Positions 47,861 through 58,191 of a stretch of DNA of 60,000 nucleotides are shown here, one piece after another. Both the position numbers and the translations under genes were made by a program. Below the pieces are notes generated by a model. The model ran no database searches. It worked only from the letters and a program-made list of their open reading frames with translations, and had not been told where the DNA came from. Origin of the DNA: Antedon mediterranea (lineage: Eukaryota > Echinodermata > Crinoidea > Comatulida > Antedonidae); NCBI RefSeq assembly GCF_964355755.1, contig NC_092680.1, forward strand, positions 8,907,001 through 8,967,000. The letters run 5' to 3'. Positions within the stretch are counted from its first letter, which is position 1. The number at the start of each line of letters is the position of its first letter.

Positions 47861-48245
47861 TATAAAAATAAGGTTTTTAACTAATTTTTAATGTTAATGT
47901 AAAGCTATAAAATGTACATACGGTAGGCCTAGAAAGAAACTATTGTTATTCAAGCATTAATTAGACGGGTATTTGAGTATTTGAAAGGAAAAAGTTAAGT
48001 TAAGTTTAGTTTGAAAGAAAAAGCAGTTCCAACTTCTTTGAATGTTAATGAAAAAAGTAAAATTGTTGCTAATAAATATTCAACTAGTTCCATTTAAATT
48101 CTTTTTTCTTTTAATTCTTTTGGTCACCAAGAATTTGTTATAACACTGAACAGTATAGAATCGTAGATATGGGCGCGCCATACTAACAGCCCCTTTGCAC
48201 AGGAAGTCGAATTGAATAGCGGCCGGAGTGATCGGCTTCCGTTTG

Positions 48246-49142
48246 AGTTAGGCTTAGCCTAGGCCCTATCATCCTGAGTTCTGCTTTTAGTACTCGATTT
48301 CTTTCTTCGCTTTGAACAGCATTCTAGCCTAGGTAGTACTTAGTAGGCGGCTGACTAGACTGGGCGGCCGCTACCCCCTGGGCCTGTTCCTTCAGAGAGA
48401 TTATTTAACCTATTTCCTACAGTACAGACAGGTAGGCTTTTAGTTTTAGGCTGTTATTTTTTATTGATAGATCGGGCTTATTCCAACAAGACTATCGGGT
48501 ACCAACACGTGTGGACGTTCAAACCCAACTGTATGGACGCTCGGGTCCAACTGTCTGGACATTCGGCCCAACATAATTAGACGATTTGGACCATTCTAAA
48601 AATAGGACACGATCAGGGCCACGAAAATGAATTGGATTAATAATTGTTCACCATAAAATAAATTAAAGGTATTCTTTCCACGAGTTTGTGATACAAAAAT
48701 GTAATAAAAGAAATATAAAATATTTTAATAGTTTTATCAATATTAAAATAATTAATCCTTTTCTGTGCGTATTTTCTAATGTACGTGTATGTGGTATTGG
48801 ATGTGCGGATAAAACTAACTTCAAGTTCAAATCTAGTTATTCTTATACTAAACCATTCATAAAAGGCCTGTTTCTGCTAGATGGTATATTTTTGGTAGTA
48901 AAAAGAATAAGAATTAAAATAAAAGCAAATTTTTTAGCCTCGCGAACAATGTAAACAAATTACGCCCTCTGGTAATAATGGGTCGGTTCTTTGCACGACA
49001 ATGCTTATTTATTAACAGACGCTTATGGAAATTTAAAAGTTATTTGTCCACAGCACAGTTTTTGAAATGTTTTGATTAGTTTTATTTAAATTAATTCTGT
49101 AGAAAGAAATAAATTTGCCATTTTTCATTTCAAATATTTCAG
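48246..49142. other. 5' flank of the KIAA0825-like gene
   Basis: Non-coding. An unpaired Harbinger-like start (GGCCTGTTTCTGCT) lies at about 48866. A TTCAAATATTTCAG acceptor ends at 49142, so at least one untranslated first exon should lie upstream; it was not located. Confidence 0.45.
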
Positions 49143-49157
49143 AAAGCTTTGTTAACC

Positions 49158-49267
49158 ATGGCAATGGAAGATAGCATTGGTTCAATTGATTTCCTGTCGG
49201 CAGTTTTGGTTGATTCAGATGACGCCATTTTAAGACTGGACAGAGAGCTGGCTCTAACTGAAGACAA
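49158..49267 (+). CDS. KIAA0825-like protein, coding exon 1
   Basis: First of seven exons whose phases all agree: 49158-49267, 51058-51229, 52087-52714, 53112-53258, 53480-53637, 54064-54199, 55394-55437, together 1395 bases or 465 residues. The start ATG at 49158 has a CCATGG context and follows an acceptor at 49142. This exon encodes residues 1-36 (MAMEDSIGSIDFLSAVLV and an acidic helix) and ends in phase 2 at AA-GTAGGT. The human relative, about 1275 residues, is an uncharacterised mostly helical protein linked to postaxial polydactyly. Its molecular role is unknown. The N-terminal exon alone would not identify the family; exon 3 does. Confidence 0.75.
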
Positions 49268-49329
49268 GTAGGTAGATTAGTATACACATGTTTTATTCGC
49301 CAGATTACTATTGAATACTAGGCCAAGTA

Positions 49330-50973
49330 AAACATAAGAACCCAATGTTTGAGTCGCGAAAAAAAATTGATGGGTCACCAAATTGTTTGCGATACTGAAA
49401 CTTGTTATCAATTATACACTGATCTATATGTGAAATGTTCTCAGTTTTGTAGAATCTACAACACTGATTAAATTTTACATCTACAGTTTTTTGCTATGTT
49501 GAGGCGAGAGTAGCGTACACACAAGTGGGAATTGACTACGGGGCAATGGACACTTTTGACACATAGTTCTGTTAATATACAAGTTGGGAGTTCTGTTAAT
49601 ATACAAGTTAGGAATTAAGTTCTGTTAATATACAAGTGGGGAATCCCCTTTTAGGACGTGGATTTAATAACCTACCTGCAAATGAGTATGCAACTTGACT
49701 GAAAAACAGTTTGATGGGGTATTGCTAAACCCTGCAAACCTCCAAAAAACATAGCAAACCCCACCGAACCAACATAAAAGTGATTAAATCATGTAGTGTA
49801 CGACCCACTGGGTATATCCATGTAAATATTAAATTTCTACTGTTAACTACTTAGTTTTGGGGTAAAACATCATTTTTTGGTCAAAAATGATTGCTAATTT
49901 TTAACCCAAAAATGATGTTTTATCCCCAAAATAAGGAGTTAACAGTAGAAATTTAATATTTTATATACCCAGTGGGTCGTACACTACATGATTCAATCAC
50001 TTTTATGTTGGTTCGGTGGGGTTTGCTATGTTTTTTTGGATGTTTGCGGAGTTTAGCAATCATTTTTGACCAAAAAATGCTGTTTTACCCCAAAAATAAG
50101 TAGTTAACAGTAGAAATTTAATTTTTTTTTTACATGGATATACCCAGTGAGTTGTACACTACATGATTCAGTCACTTTTATGTTGGTTCGGTAGGGTTTG
50201 CTATGTTTTTTTGGAGGTTTGCGGAGTTTAGCAATCATTTTTGACCAAAAAATGCTGTTTTACCCCAAAAATAAGTAGTTAACAGTAGAAATTTAATTTT
50301 TTTTTTACATGGATATACCCAGTGAGTTGTACACTACATGATTCAGTCACTTTTATGTTGGTTCGGTAGGGTTTGCTATGTTTTTTTGGAGGTTTGCGGA
50401 GTTTAGCAATCATTTTTGACCAAAAAATGCTGTTTTACCCCAAAAATAAGTAGTTAACAGTAGAAATTTAATTTTTTTTTTACATGGATATACCCAGTGA
50501 GTTGTACACTACATGATTCAGTCACTTTTATGTTGGTTCGGTAGGGTTTGCTATGTTTTTTTGGAGGTTTGCGGAGTTTAGCAATCATTTTTGACCAAAA
50601 AATGCTGTTTTACCCCAAAAATAAGTAGTTAACAGTAGAAATTTAATTTTTTTTTTTACATGGATATACCCAGTGAGTTGTACACTACATGATTCAGTCA
50701 CTTTTATGTTGGTTCGGTAGGGTTTGCTATGTTTTTTTGGAGGTTTGCGGGGTTTAACAATACCCGTTTGATGTACCAGTGGTGGACACTTTTACAATAA
50801 ACATTAAATAATAAAATAATAGAAAGAACAATATAAACATGTCCATCTCAAATTACACTCATAGCGATGTTGTTCAGGCCCTAGTCAGGAGAACATTTTT
50901 GGGAGAACCCCTTTGATGTTTGCATTGAATGCAAATGTGTTTACCGGCCGTCAAAAAAGGTTGCGGAACGCTG
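49330..50973. mobile_element. hAT-like element (copy 1) with internal satellite
   Basis: The right end GGTTGCGGAACGCTG and the left AAAAAAAATTGATGGG region match, in inverted order, the element at 54226-54993. Shared internal words include ATACACTGATCTATATGTGA and TTTTACATCTACAGTTTT. CAGCGTTCCGCAACCTTTTT, the complement of the right end, resembles hAT/Charlie termini as I remember them. The central 1 kb (49712-50760) is a satellite insertion that the other copy lacks. The left border is uncertain. Confidence 0.7.
49712..50760. repeat. 175-bp satellite, four direct copies plus an inverted one
   Basis: Direct units start at about 50057, 50232, 50407 and 50582 and are almost identical; each contains TACCCCAAAAATAAGTAGTT and GTTGGTTCGGTAGGGTTTGC. 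Upstream (49712-49890) the same sequence is inverted, followed by a divergent direct unit (about 49890-50057), so the array has a hairpin at its left side. Confidence 0.92.
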
Positions 50974-51057
50974 CTCTAGTCCATTCTTTTGCTAAAAATA
51001 CCCTTTTCTGTGTATCTATTGTCACACTTTACCATCACTAATTGATATTTTTCACAG

Positions 51058-51229
51058 ATTGGAAAATGGATTAGAAGAGTTGATAGACTCCATAAACAGC
51101 CTGTCAGTGGATAATGATTACAGTAATGTGAAGGATGCTGTCGATAGTTTAATCAACACAAATAGCTTTGAAGATTGCACTTGTGTACAACCAGAACCAC
51201 ATGATGTGCTTGCATTCCTACACAAATTG
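51058..51229 (+). CDS. KIAA0825-like protein, coding exon 2
   Basis: The acceptor TTTTTCACAG and the donor TTG-GTACAA bound 172 bases. The split codon AA+A gives Lys37, then residues 38-94: LENGLEELIDSINSLS through PHDVLAFLHKL. The end, DVLAFLHKL, corresponds to DLIKFFKTL of the human protein as I remember it. Ends in phase 0. Confidence 0.85.
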
Positions 51230-51619
51230 GTACAATAACCTGTTTATTTTTATTTACTTAAAAGATGCATTGTCCTACATGAAAAATAGAGATGAAAAAA
51301 ATCAAACACCATGTAATTTTGTAATTGTAATAAATTTATTTACTTTTGCCAAAAAAAATCTTGTAAATATTTGTTTAATCTAAATTTTTGTCTGTGACAT
51401 TAACATGGCCTATTCAAACAATGACTCAAGGATCCAAATAAAAATAAACATTTGTCTATTTATTATTAATCTGTCTTAGTCTTACCATGACATTCCATAT
51501 TATTTGTTTTTTTAATGGCATGTAGATCTTTCTTTTTTATTACTGTTCCATTATATTTCGATCTTCCAATTGGCCCTTTCATTTTCTTCTATAGCATTTT
51601 ATTTATTTAAAATGTGCTA

Positions 51620-52032
51620 TTTTAACTGTATCAGTTATATATCATTATACAGGTAGTTTATTTTAACTGTATCAGTTATATATCATTATACAGGTAGTTT
51701 ATTTTAACTGTATCAGTTATATATCATTATACAGGTAGTTTATTTTAACTGTATCAGTTATATATCATTATACAGGTAGTTTATTTTAACTGTATCAGTT
51801 ATATATCATTATACAGGTAGTTTATTTTAACTGTATCAGTTATATATCATTATACAGGTAGTTTATTTTAACTGTATCAGTTATATATCATTATACAGGT
51901 AGTTTATTTTAACTGTATCAGTTATATATCATTATACAGGTAGTTTATTTTAACTGTATCAGTTATATATCATTATACAGGTAGTTTATTTTAACTGTAT
52001 CAGTTATATATCATTATACAGGTAGTTTATTT
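51620..52032. repeat. Minisatellite, 41-bp unit, ten copies, in intron 2
   Basis: The unit TTTTAACTGTATCAGTTATA then TATCATTATACAGGTAGTTTA repeats ten times with no visible substitutions, which indicates very recent expansion. Each unit contains TACAG-GTAGTT, a junction that looks like an acceptor followed at once by a donor. The array ends about 55 bp before the true acceptor of exon 3. Confidence 0.97.
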
Positions 52033-52086
52033 TCTTTTTTTATAAGCTGTTAAATTGATTCATTAAGTTTTATTTTTCACTTTCAG

Positions 52087-52714
52087 TCCTCAACTATTCA
52101 AAGAAATTCAAGCGATGAAAACTCTGAGTGTTTTCTAGATCTTCTTCACTTAAGTTGTAAGCATGGTTTTGTTCTGCCTTACCAAGCACCTGCAGTCAAC
52201 CAACTAACCTGCTCAACTCTCTCTATTAACACAGTTTCCAGCAGTTCAGAACTGGAGATTGAACAACTTTGGCACAAAATCCGTCTTCAGCTCAAGAAGG
52301 AAATTCTTACAAAGCTTTCAGGTCATCAGTCATCTAATCCAGATATCAGACTTCTTCTACTACAAAGTCTTGTCTTCTTATATCCAGTCGATGAAGCGTG
52401 GAACATTTACAAGTCACATCGCAGCCTGGAAATTAACAAAGTTATTTCAGAAGGACTGCAGCTTGACGACAAAACACCTGAACATATTTTTAAGAGCATT
52501 AAAGACTGCTTCTCTCATGTTTGTCACACTTTAAAGGATATGATGAGTACTGATTTTAAAATCATGGCATCTAGAGTGTTCCAGGATTTGAATATTTACA
52601 CTAGTCTTAAGCCTTTATATTCATCAAAGATATCACAGTATCTTGTTGTACATCTAAGTCCACCATCTAGGTCTATAGACTTGCAGGATAAGAGTGCCAG
52701 TGGTAATACTGCAG
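52087..52714 (+). CDS. KIAA0825-like protein, coding exon 3 (largest)
   Basis: Acceptor CACTTTCAG and donor GCAG-GTAAGA; 628 bases, phase 0 to 1, residues 95-303. The exon encodes a helical region that fixes the family. ECFLDLLHLSCKHGFVLP and ELEIEQLWHKIRLQLKKEIL followed by TKLS, LLLLQSLVFLYP align with the human protein's LDLLWDLSCHSS, MWDDIRLHLRRFLVSKL and QCLQQLLFLYPESE in the same order and spacing (from memory). No catalytic motif, membrane segment or signal is visible. The reading frame is open throughout and the exon looks intact. Confidence 0.88.
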
Positions 52715-53111
52715 GTAAGAAAGTTTTTATACTTTATTTGGGTAGCCAGATTTTAAAAATATATCTCTCACTTCACAAAATATAATTCTATTCTTTATAA
52801 TGTACAGCATTTGTCGCTAATGTAAAGTTGGCTCTGTAAACATATATTACTGTCTAGTCAATAACTGAGACTAGTTAACAATAACAGTATGATATACTTC
52901 ATCAAATGATATACTTTATATATTACTCACATGTATTTATCTACAACCCCTAACCTTTGACCTTTAGTCATTTCAATCATTACTACATCTGTGTGCCCAA
53001 TGGTATCAGCCGTCTTTTTACAATAGAAACACACTTTTGTGTAAGAAATAGTAAAAACGAATTCCATATAACAAGTATAATAATTGCAATTGTTTGGTTT
53101 CTTTTATCTAG

Positions 53112-53258
53112 ATAAAAAGGATGAAATTGATATCCCAGCTTTATCAGTATTAGCCGCAGAGTTACAAGAGTTTGAGATTGCTATGGAAGATGTCCTACAC
53201 CAACTGAACTGGACAAGCGAGGTTAGAAGAAAAAGAAGTACAAAAAACCAACCAAAGG
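53112..53258 (+). CDS. KIAA0825-like protein, coding exon 4
   Basis: Acceptor TTTTATCTAG and donor AAGG-GTATTT; 147 bases, residues 304-352 plus the first base of Gly353. Reads DKKDEIDIPALSVLAAEL, QEFEIAMEDVLHQLNW and a basic tail RRKRSTKNQPK, which could be a nuclear-type basic patch. The helix LSVLAAELQEFEIAMEDVL corresponds to the human LSQLIKSFMKLEKGVQELF region by position. Confidence 0.82.
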
Positions 53259-53479
53259 GTATTTAATCATATTGTTGAACATTTTCACCTGGTGGTGTCT
53301 GGTTGAAAATTATTTTCCATACTACAGTACACGGAAAATCTAAGTTTTAAAAAAATTCTAAAACCATCTCAACAGTTTTTACAGTCAATATTTATTTATT
53401 ATGGTTATTTAAAATTTACCTTGTGGACAAAATTCCTGAAGTTCAAACTTATCAGTTAGAAATAATTATAATTATCTAG

Positions 53480-53637
53480 GTGTTCTGAAACCAAGCAGAG
53501 AAGCTCGACTGAGTAGACTTGGCCTAAGCTGCAGTGGCGTCTTGCCTGGCGCCATACCAGCTCCTTTTGGTGCAACGTCGGCTATGGTTGCTGAATTGAC
53601 ATCTAACTTGTCTCACGATCATAAGAAAGTTCAAAAG
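53480..53637 (+). CDS. KIAA0825-like protein, coding exon 5
   Basis: Acceptor AATTATCTAG and donor AAAAG-GTTTGT; 158 bases, residues 353-405. Reads GVLKPSREARLSRLGLSC, SGVLPGAIPAPFGATSAM and VAELTSNLSHDHKKVQK. The middle is Gly/Pro-rich and probably a flexible loop. Ends in phase 0. Confidence 0.78.
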
Positions 53638-53865
53638 GTTTGTGCAGGTTTTGAAAAATGATGGAAATTCAATTCAGTGTTTTGGAAAACTTGCAATACT
53701 TTTAAAGGTTGATTTATTTTAACCTATACCGTTCTCACTCCTGAGGACGATCAAAGCATATTGATTGAAACGTCGAGAAACTCAACAGTTCTTTTCAGAA
53801 CTAACATATGGTGTACCACAAACTTATATCAACCTCTACCTGGTTAATTGTGCTTTTTTTAACTA

Positions 53866-54012
53866 TTAAGCTCTGTTTACACTATCAAACTTTCATGTGA
53901 CAAAAAAATGTTATGTGCCCATATATGGACATAATGATGTCATATCACTACCATATTTGGGCACATCACATTCTTTTTGTCAAACTAGTTTGATAGTGTA
54001 GACAGTGCTTTA
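53866..54012. mobile_element. Short MITE, AAGCTCT family (copy 3), in intron 5
   Basis: TTAAGCTCTGTTTACACTAT at the left and ATAGTGTAGACAGTGCTTTA at the right, with the interior word CCATATTTGGGCACATCACA. Same family as 8845-9007 and 18468-18655. Its right end is about 50 bp from the acceptor of exon 6. Confidence 0.88.
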
Positions 54013-54063
54013 TACACCCTTGGATTGAAGTGTTAAACTTTACAAGCCTGATTGTTATTTAAG

Positions 54064-54199
54064 GTTGATCATTGGTGGAAGGAAATTCTGTGTGGACTAG
54101 AAGAACAACTTGCCAGCATGATTCCTCTGCTAGTTCAACAGTCCATACCAAATCATGAGATGGTTCTTAAAACTCCAGTTACTGGCACACTTGTTTGTG
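54064..54199 (+). CDS. KIAA0825-like protein, coding exon 6
   Basis: Acceptor TGTTATTTAAG and donor TGTG-GTGAGA; 136 bases, residues 406-450 plus the first base of Asp451. VDHWWKEILCGLEEQLAS and MIPLLVQQSIPNHEM match by pattern the human DFGWRSAFKEVSLPMAHCL segment. The open frame continues past the donor into a hAT-like element, but the donor phase joins perfectly to exon 7. Confidence 0.78.
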
Positions 54200-54225
54200 G
54201 TGAGAATATTTTAGATATCATAGAT

Positions 54226-54993
54226 CAGCTTCCCGCAACCTTTTTTGACCGCAACCCCATGAACCTATGTTGGGAATTCTCGTGACAGAACATTGCCTAT
54301 TTGAGGCACAGGCCCCCATGGTGGGGCTTTTTGTTAAATGACACCCCTAGATGGCCGGAAATGGTACTCTCGCACGTAAAAATCATGATAAATGGCACCT
54401 CTAGTTGGCTGGAAATTACACTCTAATATTAATAGCGCACTAGCAATTGGCAAAACGATCTGGGGATACTTTTTCCGCTGGTAAACACATTTTTGTTTAA
54501 TGCTAATGTCAAGAGGTTTCTCCAAACCATAAAGATATCCCCTGGCTAGGACCTGAACAACATCTCTATGAGTGTAATTTGGGATGTAATGGACCTGTTT
54601 CTATTTTATTGTATTCTAATGTTCATTGTAAAAGTTCCCACCACCGATCAAAGTTCGCAGTTTTCAGTCTAGCTGCACACTCATTTGCAAACTAAAGAAA
54701 AATAGTGTGGTAGAACCAGTTGGTAGGTTATTAAATCCACATTCTAAAAGGGGATTCCCCACTTGTATATTAACAACGAACTATGCGTCAATAGCATTCC
54801 CCCGTCGTCATTGTGTGTGATATTGGTACTTGCCGCGCATCAACATATGGAAAACTGTAGATGTAAAATGTAATCAGGGCAGTGTAGACTGAGAGCATTT
54901 CACATATAGATCAGTGTATAATTGATAAAAAGTTCCAGTATCGGAAAAATTTTTCCGGCCCATCAATTTTTTTTCATATGTTGCGGAATGGCG
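54226..54993. mobile_element. hAT-like element (copy 2), in intron 6, 768 bp
   Basis: CAGCTTCCCGCAACC at the left and GTTGCGGAATGGCG at the right are imperfect inverted ends. The flanks TCATAGAT (54218-54225) and TTATAGAT (54994-55001) are an 8-bp duplication with one mismatch. It lies in the opposite orientation to copy 1 in intron 1. A segment of about 60 bp ending in GGCCGGAAATGG-type sequence is duplicated at 54340-54430. Confidence 0.75.
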
Positions 54994-55393
54994 TTATAGA
55001 TTAATTTTCACACAACATTTGTAATGAAAGCAATAATAATATATACAGAGCCTCTGTTTCTGGATGGTAGTCGAAAGATGAACACTAAATCGCTCAAATA
55101 CAGTTCCGATATTAATGAACGTAACAGTGTTACTGGACTTGAATGCATAGAGTAATCACTACCGCCTATTGAAAACAAAAGTTCACCAAAGACCATATTG
55201 GAAAGAAGCCCATCCAATATTTTTACAAGCCCACTAAATTTCTAGTCAAGCTTTACTAGTTAACGCTAATTAACTTTTCAACTTATATCGTTGAAATGAT
55301 TGAGATTCACTTTATTTAGTCTTCAATAGAATTATTTTAATTTAGTTTAGCTATGAACACTTGGACAGTTAAATGAACAATTTTTTTTTTCAG

Positions 55394-55437
55394 ATCAACT
55401 ATATGGATGGTTATCCTTTCCAAGATATATTGCTAAG
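55394..55437 (+). CDS. KIAA0825-like protein, coding exon 7
   Basis: A long T tract plus CAG makes a strong acceptor, and AAG-GTATGA the donor. With the G from exon 6, the 44 bases read DQLYGWLSFPRYIAK (residues 451-465) in phase 0. Preceded by TGTLVC from exon 6, this resembles TTILICTENMLW in the human protein as I recall it. The gene must go on, because the human protein is far longer; later exons were not identified and may lie beyond the window. Confidence 0.65.
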
Positions 55438-56656
55438 GTATGACAGATTCCTTTTTTTAAAAATAAACATTAATACACTACCGCAAATGCTAACACCAAC
55501 GCCATGAGCGCCACATGGGTATAGGATACCGGCGCTATATAAGTTTTCATTTATTATTATTATTATTAAAACACTTTTGAAAAATAAATTTAATATAGAA
55601 ATACTGATATTTAAACATATTATGACTATGTATATCAAAGAAAATATTCGTAAAATTTAATAAGCATCTAGGTACATTTTTATTGTTTATTTAATACAAT
55701 ATATATAGTATATAATTATATATGTAAATTGTAAAGTTTATCTAAATTATAGGGAATATTAACTGTTTAAATTATTTTTGCTATTTTGTGTCGTCAACAT
55801 TTCTAAAAGTTTCACTTTAGTATTAGAATAACATCTTAATTATTTGCTAACAAGCTAATTGTTTTAGAAGACATGCCTTATGACACGTGGCTTACACATC
55901 TTCACCATCATGCAGGGATTTTACATTGATCCACATGAAAACTATTATATAACATGAAGTAAGGTAGTTCATATACTAGGTGTAATTAATTGTATCATCT
56001 CATAAGATCTTTTCTACTGTGCATTTAAACAATATCAAACAATTAACCCTTATTCTCTATATTTACATATTAAGTTTACCCATTCAGTAATTTTAGATTA
56101 ATAAAAACGCCATATAAAAAAAGGCCATATACACGGCTGCAGTCACGTGTGCAAGTTTGAGTTGGTGTTTACTGACCAACCGATCATCATAGTGAGCTAT
56201 AGAGTCACGTTGCATGCGACTAAAAATAATTTATTTTTTTTAACTGACTGATTTAAAGCATAAATCGTTGTATTCTTTGTACTAAAACATTTGATTCTTT
56301 TATTTTATTACTTGCCTTAATATATTTATAATGTAAGCTACCAAGTTTATTATGATCTTTGGTTTTATCAAATACTAAAAATTAATAATAATTAAAATAA
56401 AATTAAATGTCCAATAAAGTATATTGATTCACATTTCAAACAACTATTTAAAATCTAGTAATAAAATCTATGTATTAAATATTTGGGGGAAAAAAGTCCT
56501 GGCTTAAAACTTAATATGCAGGTTCAACTTTATATATTCGATCACCAAATCTGTCATCAGCAATTTGAAATTGCTTTTGTAGTTTTTCTCACACAATTGA
56601 TCATTGAGTATTATATTTTTTTCTTTTGCATCATCAACGACGTGTTACATTAGTTT
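55438..56656. other. Non-coding; intron of KIAA0825 and 3' side of the adaptor gene
   Basis: About 55480-55570 is a short SINE or LINE end (ACCGGCGCTATATAAG and a TTATTATTATTATT tail). One weak exon-like frame on the plus strand starts at 55868 but is not supported. The rest is AT-rich. Confidence 0.45.
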
Positions 56657-58191
56657 TTAGTTCTTTTGGGCCACTGCTGGATCTGCCTCTCTTTTCTCCT
56701 TTTCTGATAATTTTTTCTTTGCTAGATTTTTTACATTTCTATTTATTTTTTCAAAAATTATTTTGCCCATTTCTGTCAAAAACGAGACACGACCTGGTCC
56801 AGTGCTACTACCACGACCACATAGGATAAAGAATCCTCCTTCAAGTACGCCAAATGAGCGGATGTTTCTAAAATGCCAGTATTGGCATGGTATATCAGTA
56901 AGAGTATATAATTTCAGGTATTCATTGTGAAGAATTAGTTTGTACTCCCCATCTGTACATCCTAACCGTGCAGCAATTTCATTTTCTGTGGTCATGACAA
57001 CATAATACGTGTCCTTAAGTCGTAACAGTGTTCTGTGTATGTTTTCTGCAGCATCAGAATCAAAGATAATTGTACCTGGACCATTAGGAGCATTCTCAAG
57101 ACAAGTAAATGTAATAGTATTATTTTCTGAAAAACAATGACTTTCGATGTATTCGTACTCCCATTCTTCATCCGCGTTGCTGAATACCAGTTGCTCCTCA
57201 TAAAGCGTCAGCGTACACTCTCCACTGACGCAGCTTTGTTTGAATGTATTTTTACGAATGATCACATTGAAATGTAAATTTGTATGCTGGCTTGCTTTAC
57301 TCTTTACAATCTGTGCTGGTTTTTCTTTCGTTTTTTCAGCCTGATGCTCCTTTGTGGGAACCATCGCAACGTAAACGCTACCTTTTTCTTCCTTTAATGA
57401 TGATTGTAAAGGAACAACATTTTCATATTCATCATCTTTTATCCTTTTCATTTGTTTGAAGCTTGGTCGAGGTTTGATTGATTTGGTATTCATAGAAATG
57501 TTGAGTTCCTTTTGATTGGCCTCAACTGAATCTTTCCATACCGTTGATGTCTTTCTTGATTCTAGATCTTCATTCTGCGATTTTAATTCACAAATCTGTG
57601 TCGCCAACGTATTGTTTTGCTTTGTCAAGTCTTCATTTTGAGTTTTTAGATCTCTCCGTAAGCTTTCTAGAATGTTTTTTTGGTCTTCTAAATCTCTATT
57701 CTGAGTTTCCAGGTCTTTCATCTGACTTTCCAAAACTTTGTTTTGATTCTCCAGGTCTTTGCACTGGCTTTCCACATCTTTGTTTTGACTTTCCAATTGT
57801 TGATACTTGCTCTCCAGATTGTTATAATTTTCTGTTAGTTTTGGTTTCTCGTTATTAGGAATATACTGAGATACTTTCATATCTGTTGTGAAACCCCAAC
57901 TTTTACAAATATCAACATGCTGATCTCCAAACTTTTTTTTCGTTATATGGGAAAAAATAAATTCGCTATAATTGGTTGTAAGAACCATCTGTTGTTGATC
58001 AGCACCGACGCCATAATGGATAACCAATTCTGCCTCTTGACTGTAAATTGAGCTGATGTTTTTATAGGGTAGTTTGAGTAATCTTCGGCCTGATACATGG
58101 TTCATTAATATTAATTCTTTAGCCTGTAGATCAACTGTAGTGCATTCCTTTGTATCATTATTACTATACTTCACATGGTATATAGTTAGAC
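56657..58191 (-). CDS. Docking-type adaptor, coiled coil with three PTB-like folds, main exon
   Basis: The exon encodes residues 11-521 of a 521-residue cytoplasmic scaffold. In order: a PH/PTB-like fold (about 11-115, with LPYKNISSIY and a C-terminal helix); a heptad coiled coil (about 130-225) made of repeats like LESQNKDVESQCKDLENQ; a linker with DDEYENVVP and SVYVAMVP; a second PTB-like fold (about 315-405, LTLYEEQLVFS to NGPGTIIFD); and a third (about 410-495) with WHFRNIRSFGV, FFILCGRG and GPGRVSF, which is the classical IRS/DOK-type PTB signature. YENV fits a Grb2-SH2 site and YVAM a PI3K-SH2 site, so it probably binds phosphotyrosine signalling proteins after phosphorylation. In the third fold the usual RR of the IRRFG strand is RS; the second fold lacks both arginines, so phosphotyrosine binding may be lost there. 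The ATG at 58196-58198 lies inside the splice acceptor and is not the start. Confidence 0.82.

Larger units (their letters stand above)
45168..48245. mobile_element. Foldback-like element with ATTCCGGCCGC ends, about 3.1 kb
   Basis: The left end has CATTCCGGCCGCGCTTCAAT then CATTCCGGCCGCAGC; the right end has the complement (GAATAGCGGCCGGAGTG). Inside are two long inverted arms, 45355-45640 and 47585-47860, with TAGGCGCTAATGCAGTTTCG, TACTCACGAGTTGTCTACAA and GATTTTCACGAAGCTAAGC matching in inverted order. Smaller elements sit in the loop. AATTAGACGG words at 45292 and 47960 are in direct orientation. No protein is visible. The layout is that of a compound foldback element. Confidence 0.65.

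Noticed and set aside
53740-53850. GATTGAAACGTCGAGAAAC segment resembling the end of a Penelope-like or other retroelement
   Set aside because: Only one short match from memory; too little to name an element.
55868-55960. Possible further KIAA0825 exon (KTCLMTRGLHIFTIMQ...) after exon 7
   Set aside because: The acceptor is plausible and the phase fits, but the frame stops before a donor can be used and it does not resemble the remembered human sequence.
56992-57201. Frames overlapping the adaptor exon in other phases (also 57544-57858 and 56626-56829)
   Set aside because: Shadows of the long adaptor frame; the coiled-coil repeat alone explains the open opposite strand.
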